A stretch of DNA of 6,702 bases from Bacteroides sp. UBA939 (GCF_002293435.1 NZ_DBDF01000011.1:1-6702), one strand, 5' to 3'. Shown: positions 1 to 6,569, numbered from the stretch's first letter. The notes: generated from the sequence alone by a model not told the origin. Program-made: numbers and translations.

Positions 1-168
1 TGCATTATTCATGCTGTAGTTAAAGGCGTTATCACTTTGTTAGGAGTTAAGGGGTTAAAGCAGATACTCCGTGAATCGTATAACAACACTATCGGCTTTA
101 ACTCCTAAGCCAACTTGTTGGCTGATAACTACGTTAACTACTCTAACTCCTGAAGCATGAATAATGCA
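1..168. repeat. Foldback (MITE/REP-like) intergenic element with 14-bp terminal inverted repeats
   Basis: No gene is visible in this stretch. TGCATTATTCATGC at 1-14 is the exact reverse complement of 155-168. Further arms nest inside in matching order: TAGTTAA 17-23 with TTAACTA 134-140, GTTATCA 28-34 with TGATAAC 123-129, and TTAGGAGTTAA 40-50 with TTAACTCCTAA 98-108. A side hairpin, GCCAAC-TT-GTTGGC, lies at 109-122. The unpaired centre is about 62-94. The single strand could fold into one long interrupted stem. The element begins at base 1, so its true left end may lie outside the window and any target-site duplication cannot be judged. It sits just downstream of the GH5 stop codon and has no T-run typical of an intrinsic terminator. 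A non-autonomous mobile repeat or a structured 3' UTR are both possible. Confidence 0.6.
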
Positions 169-178
169 GGATAAACAC

Positions 179-201
179 TAATCACTAAACATTAATCACT
201 A
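179..201. repeat. Short direct repeat TAATCACTA x2 overlapping the GH5 stop codon
   Basis: TAATCACTA occurs at 179-187 and again at 193-201, a 14-bp period. The second copy covers the stop codon (192-194) and the last codons of the GH5 gene on the minus strand. Short low-complexity repeats of this kind may have arisen by slippage, or by insertion of the adjacent foldback element. Confidence 0.55.
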
Positions 202-1448
202 TTTTTCATTCCCAACGACTGTATATACCCTTCCTGAACCACACAGTTCTTGAATTTACTCGCCTCGATGAAATCCATCATCACCTGGCGCGCCATCGCC
301 TGGTCGGGACGGGCATCACGTATTTCCTTATACGTTGAACGCGGCGCCTCAGAGAAGTACACGATACTTGACCAGTTTTCCGGCGGAGTAATGCCCATGA
401 AACAGGAACCATCCATCTTCTTATACGGCCAGAAAGTGTAACCGATATTGTTCTCACGCATAGTCTGACAGAAGTTAGCCTGCCATTCATCCGAATTATG
501 CCCGATCTCACCCATATACATAGGCAAGTTCACACTGTCCCGAAAATTAATAATAGCCTGAATAGCGCCTTTCGTAGGTTCTCCCCCATAGCGGTGGCAA
601 GTGTACATAATCTTATCGTCAAACTTAGAATCCTTGAATGGCTTGAAGTTACCGTTCCATTGCGCACCACCCAGAAGGATGATATGATTCTTATCCACCT
701 CACGAATGGCAGCTACGCCTTTCTTGTACACATCTTCCAGCTTGCCGTTCAGTTCTTCCATATCCGGAAAGTAGGGAGCGATAGGTTCATTGAAAAGCTC
801 ATAGCCCAGAATAACCGGCTCATTCTTATAATAATCGGCAATCTTACGCCAGATATCGCAATACAATTGCCGGCTTGCCTCACTTTCAAACAACCAGGGA
901 TATCCGTAGCTATCGTCGATATTGTCTCCGGTCTGTCCGCCGGGAGCGTCGTGCATGTCGAGAATGAGGTAAAGCCCGGACTCACGACACCATTTCACCA
1001 CACTGTCCACACGGGCAAAGCCATCCTGATTGACGGTTAATCCCATGAAATCCTCATCCGTGAACAGCTTATAATGGAACGGAAGACGGATTGTATTCGC
1101 ACCCGTTTCTTTGATAAACCGGACATCCTCAGCGGTGATATAGTTATCTTTAAACGCTTTCCAGAATTCAGCAGTGAAGTCAGGTCCCACCAATTGACTG
1201 AACATCTCGTTGATGAAACGGCCTGAATTGGTTTTATTGAACTTGAACATATACCCCTCCGGATTCAGCCAATTACCCAGATTGGTACCCATAATAAACA
1301 GTTTCGTGCCATCGGGCTTTATCAAATCCTGCCCTTGAATGGTTATAAACCCGGCAGATATTTGTCCTTTTTCTGCCTTTTCACCGCAACTGCCCAACAT
1401 CAGGGAAGCTGCTAAGAGGGATAGACCCCAAAAAATAGATTTCAACAT
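192..1448 (-). CDS. GH5-family glycoside hydrolase, lipoprotein (cellulase-superfamily endo/exo-glucanase)
   Basis: Predicted 418-aa retaining beta-glycosidase of clan GH-A, probably cell-surface or periplasmic. Residues 1-21 form a lipoprotein signal with lipobox LGSC, lipidated Cys21, followed by a charged GEKAEK stretch. The TIRLP strand (R121) and LDMHDAPGG (H166) are typical of GH5. The acid/base is likely E221 in the FNEP motif and the nucleophile E314 in MGEIG. H285/Y287 (HRYGG) and W340 line the expected active site. I chose the ATG at 1448 because it starts the signal peptide; the frame is open 30 codons further upstream but that would overlap the GH30 gene. The gene starts 28 bp after the GH30 stop, with only an A/T-rich leader, so the two are probably co-transcribed. 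The GH5 subfamily and exact substrate cannot be assigned by eye; a beta-glucan oligosaccharide is inferred from the GH30 partner. Confidence 0.9.
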   Translation of the reverse strand: MLKSIFWGLSLLAASLMLGSCGEKAEKGQISAGFITIQGQDLIKPDGTKLFIMGTNLGNWLNPEGYMFKFNKTNSGRFINEMFSQLVGPDFTAEFWKAFKDNYITAEDVRFIKETGANTIRLPFHYKLFTDEDFMGLTVNQDGFARVDSVVKWCRESGLYLILDMHDAPGGQTGDNIDDSYGYPWLFESEASRQLYCDIWRKIADYYKNEPVILGYELFNEPIAPYFPDMEELNGKLEDVYKKGVAAIREVDKNHIILLGGAQWNGNFKPFKDSKFDDKIMYTCHRYGGEPTKGAIQAIINFRDSVNLPMYMGEIGHNSDEWQANFCQTMRENNIGYTFWPYKKMDGSCFMGITPPENWSSIVYFSEAPRSTYKEIRDARPDQAMARQVMMDFIEASKFKNCVVQEGYIQSLGMKNSD

Positions 1449-1476
1449 GGTATTATTTATATAAGATTGTTTATTT

Positions 1477-2946
1477 CTACCAACGATAAGAAGCGACCGC
1501 TTTAGCCGGAACCACACAGTCAATGTAGTTCTTTCCATCGTTCACAGTCAGTTTTACTTCCGCAGTTCCTTCATTCAACAGTACAAAAGCAACGGTTCCA
1601 TCGGTGTTTTCGAATGCCGAGTACATCAATCCTTTCTCTGCGATTCCTCCACTTTCAATGCGTACCGCACCCGGCTTCACCACGGATGACAAATGACCAA
1701 TGATGTAATAGTGCGAGTTGCGGGTAATGGTCTTGTAATCCTCACGATTGATATCGACAGCGCCGTAGCAAGTCTTGCAACCACCCTCACGCCAGGGGCC
1801 GCGTTCATTGTCAAGCATCAGGTTCCATACGATAACCCCTCTACACCAGTTGTTTACCGTGCCGAGGGCAACTTCGCGCATGTCTTCCATCAGACGCTTT
1901 TCCAGGTTACGTCCATCATTCCACATGCCGATAGACGTTTCGGTGAATACAAGTTCCTTATCGGGACGCTTCTGATGAATGGTATTCAACTCTTCTCGCC
2001 TGCCGCCATAATTATGATAGGCAGCCCCGGTCAGAAAAGAAGCAGTCACTTCATCGTCGTACATCTTAACGGGATACTCTTTCTGGTCCGCCATATTATC
2101 GTAGTTATAATTGTGATCAAAGGCATAAATCTTCGTATCCAGTCCGGCAGCTTTGAAAGCAGGCCCAAGAGCATCTCTCACAAAAACCAGTTCTTCCTTC
2201 CAACCCATGAACAAAGAAGCGGAATTGCCCCTATTCAACGGCTCATTTTGGGGTGTAATCGAATAAATCCGGATACCTTCTTTCCGGAAAGCCTCTACCC
2301 ACTTCACGAAGTATGTTGCGTAATCCTGATAATAATCAGGATTCAGTTGTCCACTTGTCCACGAGTCAAAAGGCTGTTTTTCTTCCAGATTGTTCACTTT
2401 CATCCACTTGGGACATGTCCACGGTGACCCCATTATTTTAATTGCCGGATTAATGGCAAGAATATCTTTCAGCACAGGTATTACATATTCTGTTTCTTCG
2501 GCTTGCAAGGCAAAGTTTTCAATGCCTTTTGTGTCACAGCAGGTATATTCGCTCAACGAGAAATCGGAGCAACCTATGGAAATGCGGATATAGCTGAAGC
2601 CCAATCCGTCTTTATCCGAGAAGGTTTCTTTGAGAAACCGGGCACGGTCGGCAGGCAACATTTGCATCAGGTTATAACAGGTAGACCCTGTTACGGCAGC
2701 TCCAAACCCATCCATCTCCTGGTAACGGACGGCACGGTTCACAGTAATAACCGACTCATTTCCCGGTTTCCGGGAAAGCTTTTGAGTAGTATGGTTAAAG
2801 TTTTGTTGACGATCGGCAGTTGTGATGTACACATCCGCTCGTTTTTTTTCTGTCGCATCTTCACCTTGAAATTCGGAACTGCTACCGCACGCAATACTTG
2901 CAACCGACAAGCAGTATCCTACTAAAAGAGATAACTTAAAATTCAT
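1477..2946 (-). CDS. GH30-family glycosidase, lipoprotein (probable endo-beta-1,6-glucanase, GH30_3-like)
   Basis: Predicted 489-aa retaining clan GH-A enzyme. The N-terminus is a short hydrophobic signal ending SIAC, so Cys20 is the likely lipidated residue. The GH30 signature follows: EMDGFGAAVTGS (78-88), FSYIRISIGCSDFS (117-130), MGSPWTCPKWMK (172-183), acid/base E235 in TPQNEP, HNYGG (311-315) and nucleophile E336 in FTETS. GGCKTCYG (388-395) is typical of the glucosylceramidase-like GH30 branch. The last ~75 residues form the small beta-domain that packs on the barrel. By family knowledge, Bacteroides GH30_3 enzymes such as BT3312 cleave beta-1,6-glucan of fungal walls; that specificity is an inference from resemblance, and glucosylceramidase or xylanase-type activity is less likely. 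It is the first gene of a pair with GH5 and is preceded by its own promoter and a palindrome. Confidence 0.92.
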   Translation of the reverse strand: MNFKLSLLVGYCLSVASIACGSSSEFQGEDATEKKRADVYITTADRQQNFNHTTQKLSRKPGNESVITVNRAVRYQEMDGFGAAVTGSTCYNLMQMLPADRARFLKETFSDKDGLGFSYIRISIGCSDFSLSEYTCCDTKGIENFALQAEETEYVIPVLKDILAINPAIKIMGSPWTCPKWMKVNNLEEKQPFDSWTSGQLNPDYYQDYATYFVKWVEAFRKEGIRIYSITPQNEPLNRGNSASLFMGWKEELVFVRDALGPAFKAAGLDTKIYAFDHNYNYDNMADQKEYPVKMYDDEVTASFLTGAAYHNYGGRREELNTIHQKRPDKELVFTETSIGMWNDGRNLEKRLMEDMREVALGTVNNWCRGVIVWNLMLDNERGPWREGGCKTCYGAVDINREDYKTITRNSHYYIIGHLSSVVKPGAVRIESGGIAEKGLMYSAFENTDGTVAFVLLNEGTAEVKLTVNDGKNYIDCVVPAKAVASYRW

Positions 2947-2978
2947 GGTATGATATTTAACGGTTAATTAATCTCTTT

Positions 2979-2986
2979 CAAAGTTA
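2979..2986 (-). promoter_or_regulatory. Predicted -7 box of the GH30-GH5 operon (TAACTTTG)
   Basis: On the minus strand this reads TAACTTTG, an exact fit to the Bacteroides TAnnTTTG -7 consensus. It lies 32 bp from the GH30 start codon, giving a short leader of about 25 nt. No TTTG is found at the expected -33 spacing, which suits a promoter that depends on an activator. Confidence 0.55.
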
Positions 2987-3008
2987 GGAAAGATAATGCT
3001 ACACTGTA

Positions 3009-3022
3009 TCCCGATATCGGGA
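3009..3022. promoter_or_regulatory. Perfect 14-bp palindrome, candidate operator
   Basis: TCCCGATATCGGGA is a perfect dyad. It lies 22 bp upstream of the predicted -7 box, which puts it at about -37 to -50 relative to the expected transcription start, a typical place for a class II activator. A looser inverted pair, GTATCC (3006-3011) and GGATAC (3029-3034), overlaps and flanks it. The neighbouring HTH regulator is the obvious candidate to bind it, but this is inference. Confidence 0.5.
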
Positions 3023-3095
3023 ATAGGTGGATACGGTGAAGTCCATTTATACATTATATCGTTGAGAAACAGATACATATATATTGAGTGAGAAA

Positions 3096-3123
3096 GTGAA
3101 AAAGTGGATGGCAAACAGTTGCC
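3096..3123 (-). terminator. Weak possible terminator after the regulator gene
   Basis: Starting 10 bp after the regulator stop, the minus strand can form the hairpin GGCAA-CTGT-TTGCC (3123-3110). A five-T run follows within about 12 nt, separated from the stem by ATCCAC. The stem is only five pairs and the T-run is not adjacent, so termination would be inefficient at best. Confidence 0.25.
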
Positions 3124-3133
3124 CGGCACACTC

Positions 3134-4726
3134 TCAACGTATCCCCATGACACGTGTTTCGAAGTCTTCGCGTGAGATGCACGCTTTATTCTTCACCTTG
3201 GCGCGATAATTATAGATTGTATTCACAGAGTAGCGGAGGAACTCGGCTATCTGCGAACTATCGTCAATGCCGAGACGTATCAGGGCAAAAATACGTAATT
3301 CGGTATTCAGCAACTCACCCCTGCGAAGCATAATACGCTCGTCCGGTTGCAGCAATTCATTAAACTTCCTGACGAAATCGGGGAAAAGATGCAGGAAGGC
3401 TGTATCGAAGTTATTATATAATTCTTTCAGGTCGGTATCAAGCACATCACGCGAACGAACCATTTTCAACAACTCCTCAGTCTGCCCACCCGAAATCTTC
3501 TTGTTCACCATACGACGATACGCGTCCAGGCGGTCAATATAAGCGGAACAAAGTTTAAGGAAGCGCCCGATGTATTCCTCCTTGATATGATTCGACATCC
3601 GTAGCTGTTCATTAGCCTGTTCAAGATTGTTCCGGGCAACGCCAAGCCTTCTCATTTGATAGTAAATCCAAACCACTGCCATAACCAGCAATAGAGAAAG
3701 GATACTAATCATCCAAAGGTAGAAGCGGAGCCGGTCGTTCTGCCTCTCCTGCATCGCCTGGTAGGTGAGGTCTATAAGGGACAGGATTCCCGCCGTTTGC
3801 AGACTGCGGCTACGGGCATTATAACGATTGGTTTCGTTCCACGAAAAGCGCATATACCGGTAAGCCCTCTCAATATCCCCTTCTTCATAAAGCAGTTGAG
3901 CCAGATTCCACAGGGAAGCATGGTCGGTAATCGCAAGGCGGATATCGGTCAAAGCAGATAGAGCCAAGTAGCGCTTTTCTTCTTCACGGTCGCCCAGGGA
4001 ATGATAAATCAATGAACGGTGATAGGTAATCAACGCATATTCGGGAGTATCACGATTGACGCCCGAAAGGCGGGTATCATTTATCCGTAATGCCTCGTCC
4101 AGGTTGCCGGCAACAACTTCGCGCCTTTCCTTACGCTCCCGGTAAAGTGAGGACACCGGAGGAAGTATCCGAATCAATGAATCTTCATAACCGGCGGACA
4201 GGTCATGATAATGCTTCTTCCGGTAAATATCCTGCGTGTACATCCCCAGTTCGCGGTATAAAAGGCGATAACATTCATAATAATCCGGCAACAAGCGGGC
4301 AGAAAGTCCGGAACGGTTTACCATCTCCAGGTCTTCGGCAGCTTCTTTATACATGCCCGAGGCAGACATCAGATGCGCCCGCCGGATACGGGTATTGTCC
4401 ACCGCTTCCCACTCTCCATGTCCAATAGCCCAATGCAGGTTATGATTAAGATAATGAAGCGCCGAATCGCATACATAAGCTCTATACTCAGCATATAGAT
4501 TCTCATTCAAGCGGAAGTAGTCTCTCGTTTCCGGATCAGCCTGCGACAATTGCCGCCGCAATCTTTCAATGCGCTCCTCCCGGATTGCCACATATTTCTT
4601 ATGCTCACCGACAGCTTCGTCGAGGGCCGCAGACCAGTCGAGGGCAGTATATGTACCGGCTTGTACCTCCATTACATGTACGCTTATCAAGGCTAATCCT
4701 AAAAATATCAGCAATTTTGTCTTCAT
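3134..4726 (-). CDS. Membrane-anchored TPR/HTH transcriptional regulator (DUF6377-type)
   Basis: Predicted 530-aa one-component regulator. Residues 1-23 are a hydrophobic signal or anchor. Residues about 25-330 are all-helical and TPR-like (helical pairs near 80-160 and 225-300). A single membrane helix spans about 335-356, followed by a charged coiled-coil linker (360-385). The C-terminal part includes LFPDFVRKFNELL (447-459) and ends in a LuxR-like helix-turn-helix (about 472-513: LNTELRIFALIRLGI, SSQIAEFLRYS, VNTIYNYRAKVKNKA). This layout matches Bacteroides DUF6377-domain proteins encoded beside glycan-utilisation genes; that name is recalled, not searched. The sensory half would face the periplasm and the HTH the cytoplasm. 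I start at the ATG at 4726 because it begins the signal segment; the open frame upstream runs antisense through the divergent gene. Likely target: the GH30-GH5 promoter. Confidence 0.8.
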   Translation of the reverse strand: MKTKLLIFLGLALISVHVMEVQAGTYTALDWSAALDEAVGEHKKYVAIREERIERLRRQLSQADPETRDYFRLNENLYAEYRAYVCDSALHYLNHNLHWAIGHGEWEAVDNTRIRRAHLMSASGMYKEAAEDLEMVNRSGLSARLLPDYYECYRLLYRELGMYTQDIYRKKHYHDLSAGYEDSLIRILPPVSSLYRERKERREVVAGNLDEALRINDTRLSGVNRDTPEYALITYHRSLIYHSLGDREEEKRYLALSALTDIRLAITDHASLWNLAQLLYEEGDIERAYRYMRFSWNETNRYNARSRSLQTAGILSLIDLTYQAMQERQNDRLRFYLWMISILSLLLVMAVVWIYYQMRRLGVARNNLEQANEQLRMSNHIKEEYIGRFLKLCSAYIDRLDAYRRMVNKKISGGQTEELLKMVRSRDVLDTDLKELYNNFDTAFLHLFPDFVRKFNELLQPDERIMLRRGELLNTELRIFALIRLGIDDSSQIAEFLRYSVNTIYNYRAKVKNKACISREDFETRVMGIR

Positions 4727-4790
4727 GGGGACAAATATAAAGAATTTGTTTCCTATATTTGTGGCTTTAACCCCCAATTCTATCATAATC
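4727..4790. promoter_or_regulatory. 64-bp divergent promoter region with mirrored -7 boxes
   Basis: TATATTTG, an exact TAnnTTTG box, occurs on the plus strand at 4754-4761 and on the minus strand at 4739-4732. With one extra base each they form a 9-bp perfect inverted repeat (4731-4739 and 4754-4762) with a 14-bp spacer. The plus box gives a leader of roughly 20-25 nt for the DUF5009 gene. The minus box ends only 5 bp before the regulator ATG, so that transcript would be leaderless or nearly so. Neither promoter has a TTTG at -33; each box sits about where the other's -33 element would be. Confidence 0.5.
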
Positions 4791-5975
4791 ATGAAAAACT
4801 TAGCTCCGCAACGAGTAGCCGCTGTCGATGTATTCCGCGCACTCACCATGTTCCTTATGCTCTTTGTGAACGACATTCCCGGTTTAAAAAATGTCCCCTA
4901 CTGGCTTATGCATGCCAAAATAGACGAAGACATGCTGGGATTTTCCGATACTATTTTCCCGGCATTCCTGTTCTGTATGGGAATGTCTGTTTCGTATGCC
5001 ATTCAGAATCGTTACCGGAAGGGAGACACCACGCTGCAGGTCATCGCCCACATTTTCTGGCGTACGGTTGCGCTGGTAGCAATGGGATTGTTTACACTTA
5101 ACAGTGGAGGCATCGAGGGTGGACTTTCCCATCAATGGTTCTCCATTCTTATGGTTGTAGGATTCTTCCTGACCTGGGCAGTCTATCCGAAGGCAGAAGG
5201 CTCAAAAAAGCACCTGTTCACCGCGATGAAGGTAGCCGGAGTCGCTCTGCTGGCTTTCCTTGTCCTATATAAGGATCTGAACGGCGAACCGTTCCATCAA
5301 GGCTGGTGGGGCATCCTGGGACTTATCGGATGGACGTATGTCGTATGCGCTGGCATCTACCTTTTCACGCGCGAAAGTCTTAAGAAGAATATCATTGCAT
5401 GGGCGGTAGTTGTACTGCTCGCCGTAATCAGCCACTCAGACCTGATACCGGGAGGATATGGTACGCGAATCATCCTGTTACCTTTCATTCCGAGTGACTG
5501 GACGCTGCATGCATTCGGCATGTCGGGACTGCTTACTTCCATGTTAATGCAGAAATACGCCGACCGTGAGCATCCGCGCAAGTTTATCGTTATGCTCTTC
5601 GTACTGGGCATTGTTATGCTTATCGCTGCGCTTTGTACACATCCTCACTGGATAATCTCCAAGATACTGGCCACTCCAAGCTGGTTATTCTATTGCCTTG
5701 CCATGTTCTTCCCCCTCTTCGGGTTGTTCTATTGGTTGACGGACGTGAAAGACAAAACGTCCTGGTTCAATATTATCAAACCTGCCGGAACGGCAACGCT
5801 GACGTGTTACATCATTCCGTACCTATGGTATTCGGTACAGCAACTCTTAGGCTGGTATTATCCCGAAGTGCTTGGCGCCGGTGTCCCCGGATTGCTACGG
5901 TCGCTTATATTCTCCCTCGTCATTGTTCTGCTGACAGGGCTGCTGGTGAAGGCTAAAATAAAGTTGAAAGTATAG
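4791..5975 (+). CDS. DUF5009 / HGSNAT-like polytopic membrane protein (putative acyltransferase)
   Basis: Predicted 394-aa inner-membrane protein with about 10-12 hydrophobic helices (for example near 12-28, 50-70, 86-104, 116-133, 145-160, 171-193, 199-215, 264-282, 296-317, 366-387). The N-terminal RVAAVDVFRALTMFLM, then the loop with H41 and FSDTIFPAFLFCMGMSVSYAI-like helix (51-71), match the DUF5009 / heparan-alpha-glucosaminide N-acetyltransferase group. Family members related to HGSNAT move acetyl groups across a membrane onto an amino sugar; H41 sits where an acetyl-accepting histidine could be, but I cannot confirm that. The start at 4791 follows the only sensible promoter and opens the family N-terminus; the frame is open upstream but only as antisense to the regulator. 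It shares a divergent promoter with the regulator and precedes queH by 18 bp. The substrate is unknown. Confidence 0.8.
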   Translation: MKNLAPQRVAAVDVFRALTMFLMLFVNDIPGLKNVPYWLMHAKIDEDMLGFSDTIFPAFLFCMGMSVSYAIQNRYRKGDTTLQVIAHIFWRTVALVAMGLFTLNSGGIEGGLSHQWFSILMVVGFFLTWAVYPKAEGSKKHLFTAMKVAGVALLAFLVLYKDLNGEPFHQGWWGILGLIGWTYVVCAGIYLFTRESLKKNIIAWAVVVLLAVISHSDLIPGGYGTRIILLPFIPSDWTLHAFGMSGLLTSMLMQKYADREHPRKFIVMLFVLGIVMLIAALCTHPHWIISKILATPSWLFYCLAMFFPLFGLFYWLTDVKDKTSWFNIIKPAGTATLTCYIIPYLWYSVQQLLGWYYPEVLGAGVPGLLRSLIFSLVIVLLTGLLVKAKIKLKV

Positions 5976-5980
5976 AAAAA

Positions 5981-5994
5981 CGATAAGATTATCG
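5981..5994 (+). promoter_or_regulatory. Small dyad over the queH start codon
   Basis: CGATAA-GA-TTATCG is a perfect dyad with 6-bp arms, or a CGATA/TATCG hairpin with a 4-nt loop. Its right end includes the G of the GTG start codon at 5994. A weak hairpin here could lower initiation on queH, but a stem of five mostly A/T pairs would be unstable. Confidence 0.25.
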
Positions 5995-6569
5995 TGAAGC
6001 TCCAAACTCCCAACAACGAGAACAAGGTGCTGCTTCATTCCTGTTGCGCACCTTGTTCCTCCGCTATTATCGAATGCCTGCTCGCCAACGGCATCCGTCC
6101 CACCGTATTCTATTACAACCCCAATATCTATCCCCGGGCGGAATATGAAATCCGGAAGGCGGAAGCCATCCGTTATGTCCAAGGCTTGGGACTTGATTTC
6201 ATTGACGCCGATTATGACTATCCGGCATGGCGTTCGTGCATGTCGGGCATGGAAAATGAGCCTGAGCGCGGCAACCGTTGCCTGAAATGCTTTATTCACC
6301 GGCTGACCGAAACTGCCCGTTATGCCTCAGAACATGGTTTCACTCTTTTTACCACTACCCTTGCTTCTTCCCGCTGGAAAAACCTGGAACAAATAAACCG
6401 GGCAGGACAGCGTGCCGCCTCCCTGTATCCCGGCACTACTTATTGGGAACAAAACTGGAGGAAAGGCGGACTGCAAAACCGGAGAAATGAACTCCTTAAA
6501 GAATTCAACTTTTACAATCAACAATATTGCGGATGCGAGTTCAGTATGCAAGCAAGAACAGAGCGCTGA
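5994..6569 (+). CDS. queH: Epoxyqueuosine reductase QueH
   Basis: Predicted 191-aa cytosolic metalloenzyme of the QueH (formerly DUF208) family, which reduces epoxyqueuosine to queuosine in the anticodon of GUN tRNAs and replaces the cobalamin-dependent QueG. The family pattern is complete: LLHSCCAPCS (C17, C18, C21), FYYNPNIYPRAEYEIRK (39-55), D71-D75 region, EPERGNRCLKC (C96, C99), FTTTLASSRWKN (119-130) and the C-terminal YCGC (C179, C181). These cysteines are expected to hold the iron-sulfur/iron site. The start is GTG at 5994; no ATG is available upstream in frame before the DUF5009 stop, and the methionine-equivalent here gives the usual short lead before the CCAPC motif. An 18-bp gap suggests co-transcription with the DUF5009 gene. 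Its 3' end overlaps a possible convergent frame by 29 bp. Confidence 0.93.
   Translation: MKLQTPNNENKVLLHSCCAPCSSAIIECLLANGIRPTVFYYNPNIYPRAEYEIRKAEAIRYVQGLGLDFIDADYDYPAWRSCMSGMENEPERGNRCLKCFIHRLTETARYASEHGFTLFTTTLASSRWKNLEQINRAGQRAASLYPGTTYWEQNWRKGGLQNRRNELLKEFNFYNQQYCGCEFSMQARTER

Larger units (their letters stand above)
2947..3133 (-). promoter_or_regulatory. Control region upstream of the GH30-GH5 operon
   Basis: This 187-bp gap separates the regulator stop from the GH30 start and shows no convincing ORF. Reading along the minus strand it holds a small hairpin after the regulator stop, three tandem octamers (3087-3110), an A/T-rich stretch (about 3071-3085), a 14-bp palindrome (3009-3022) and a -7 box (2979-2986), then the A/T-rich GH30 leader. 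The gap is much larger than the 28-bp GH30-GH5 spacing, so the operon probably has its own regulated promoter and does not simply read through from the regulator. Confidence 0.6.

Noticed and set aside
109..122. GCCAAC/GTTGGC hairpin as an intrinsic terminator for the GH5 operon
   Set aside because: No T-run follows on the minus strand, and the hairpin is part of a larger foldback element.
1..168. CRISPR array or insertion sequence
   Set aside because: There are no regularly spaced identical repeats and no transposase frame; the arms are nested inverted repeats only.
498..1040. Plus-strand open frame opposite the GH5 gene
   Set aside because: It lies wholly within a well-supported GH5 gene and shows no family motif.
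1449..1538. Upstream extension of the GH5 frame by 30 codons
   Set aside because: It would overlap the end of the GH30 gene and place 30 residues before a clean lipoprotein signal peptide; the ATG at 1448 is far better.
1693..2427. Long plus-strand open frame opposite the GH30 gene
   Set aside because: It is a shadow of the GH30 coding sequence, with no recognisable domain and no promoter or start context of its own.
2968..3153. 61-residue minus-strand frame in the gap before GH30
   Set aside because: It covers the palindrome, octamers and -7 box and ends just upstream of the GH30 start; composition is not protein-like and the gap is better explained as a control region.
4569..4790. Upstream extension of the DUF5009 frame by 74 codons
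   Set aside because: It is antisense to the regulator N-terminus and crosses both -7 boxes; the family N-terminus starts at 4791.
4727..4876. Upstream extension of the regulator frame by 50 codons
   Set aside because: It runs antisense through the promoter and the start of the DUF5009 gene, and the residues added before the signal segment are not family-like.
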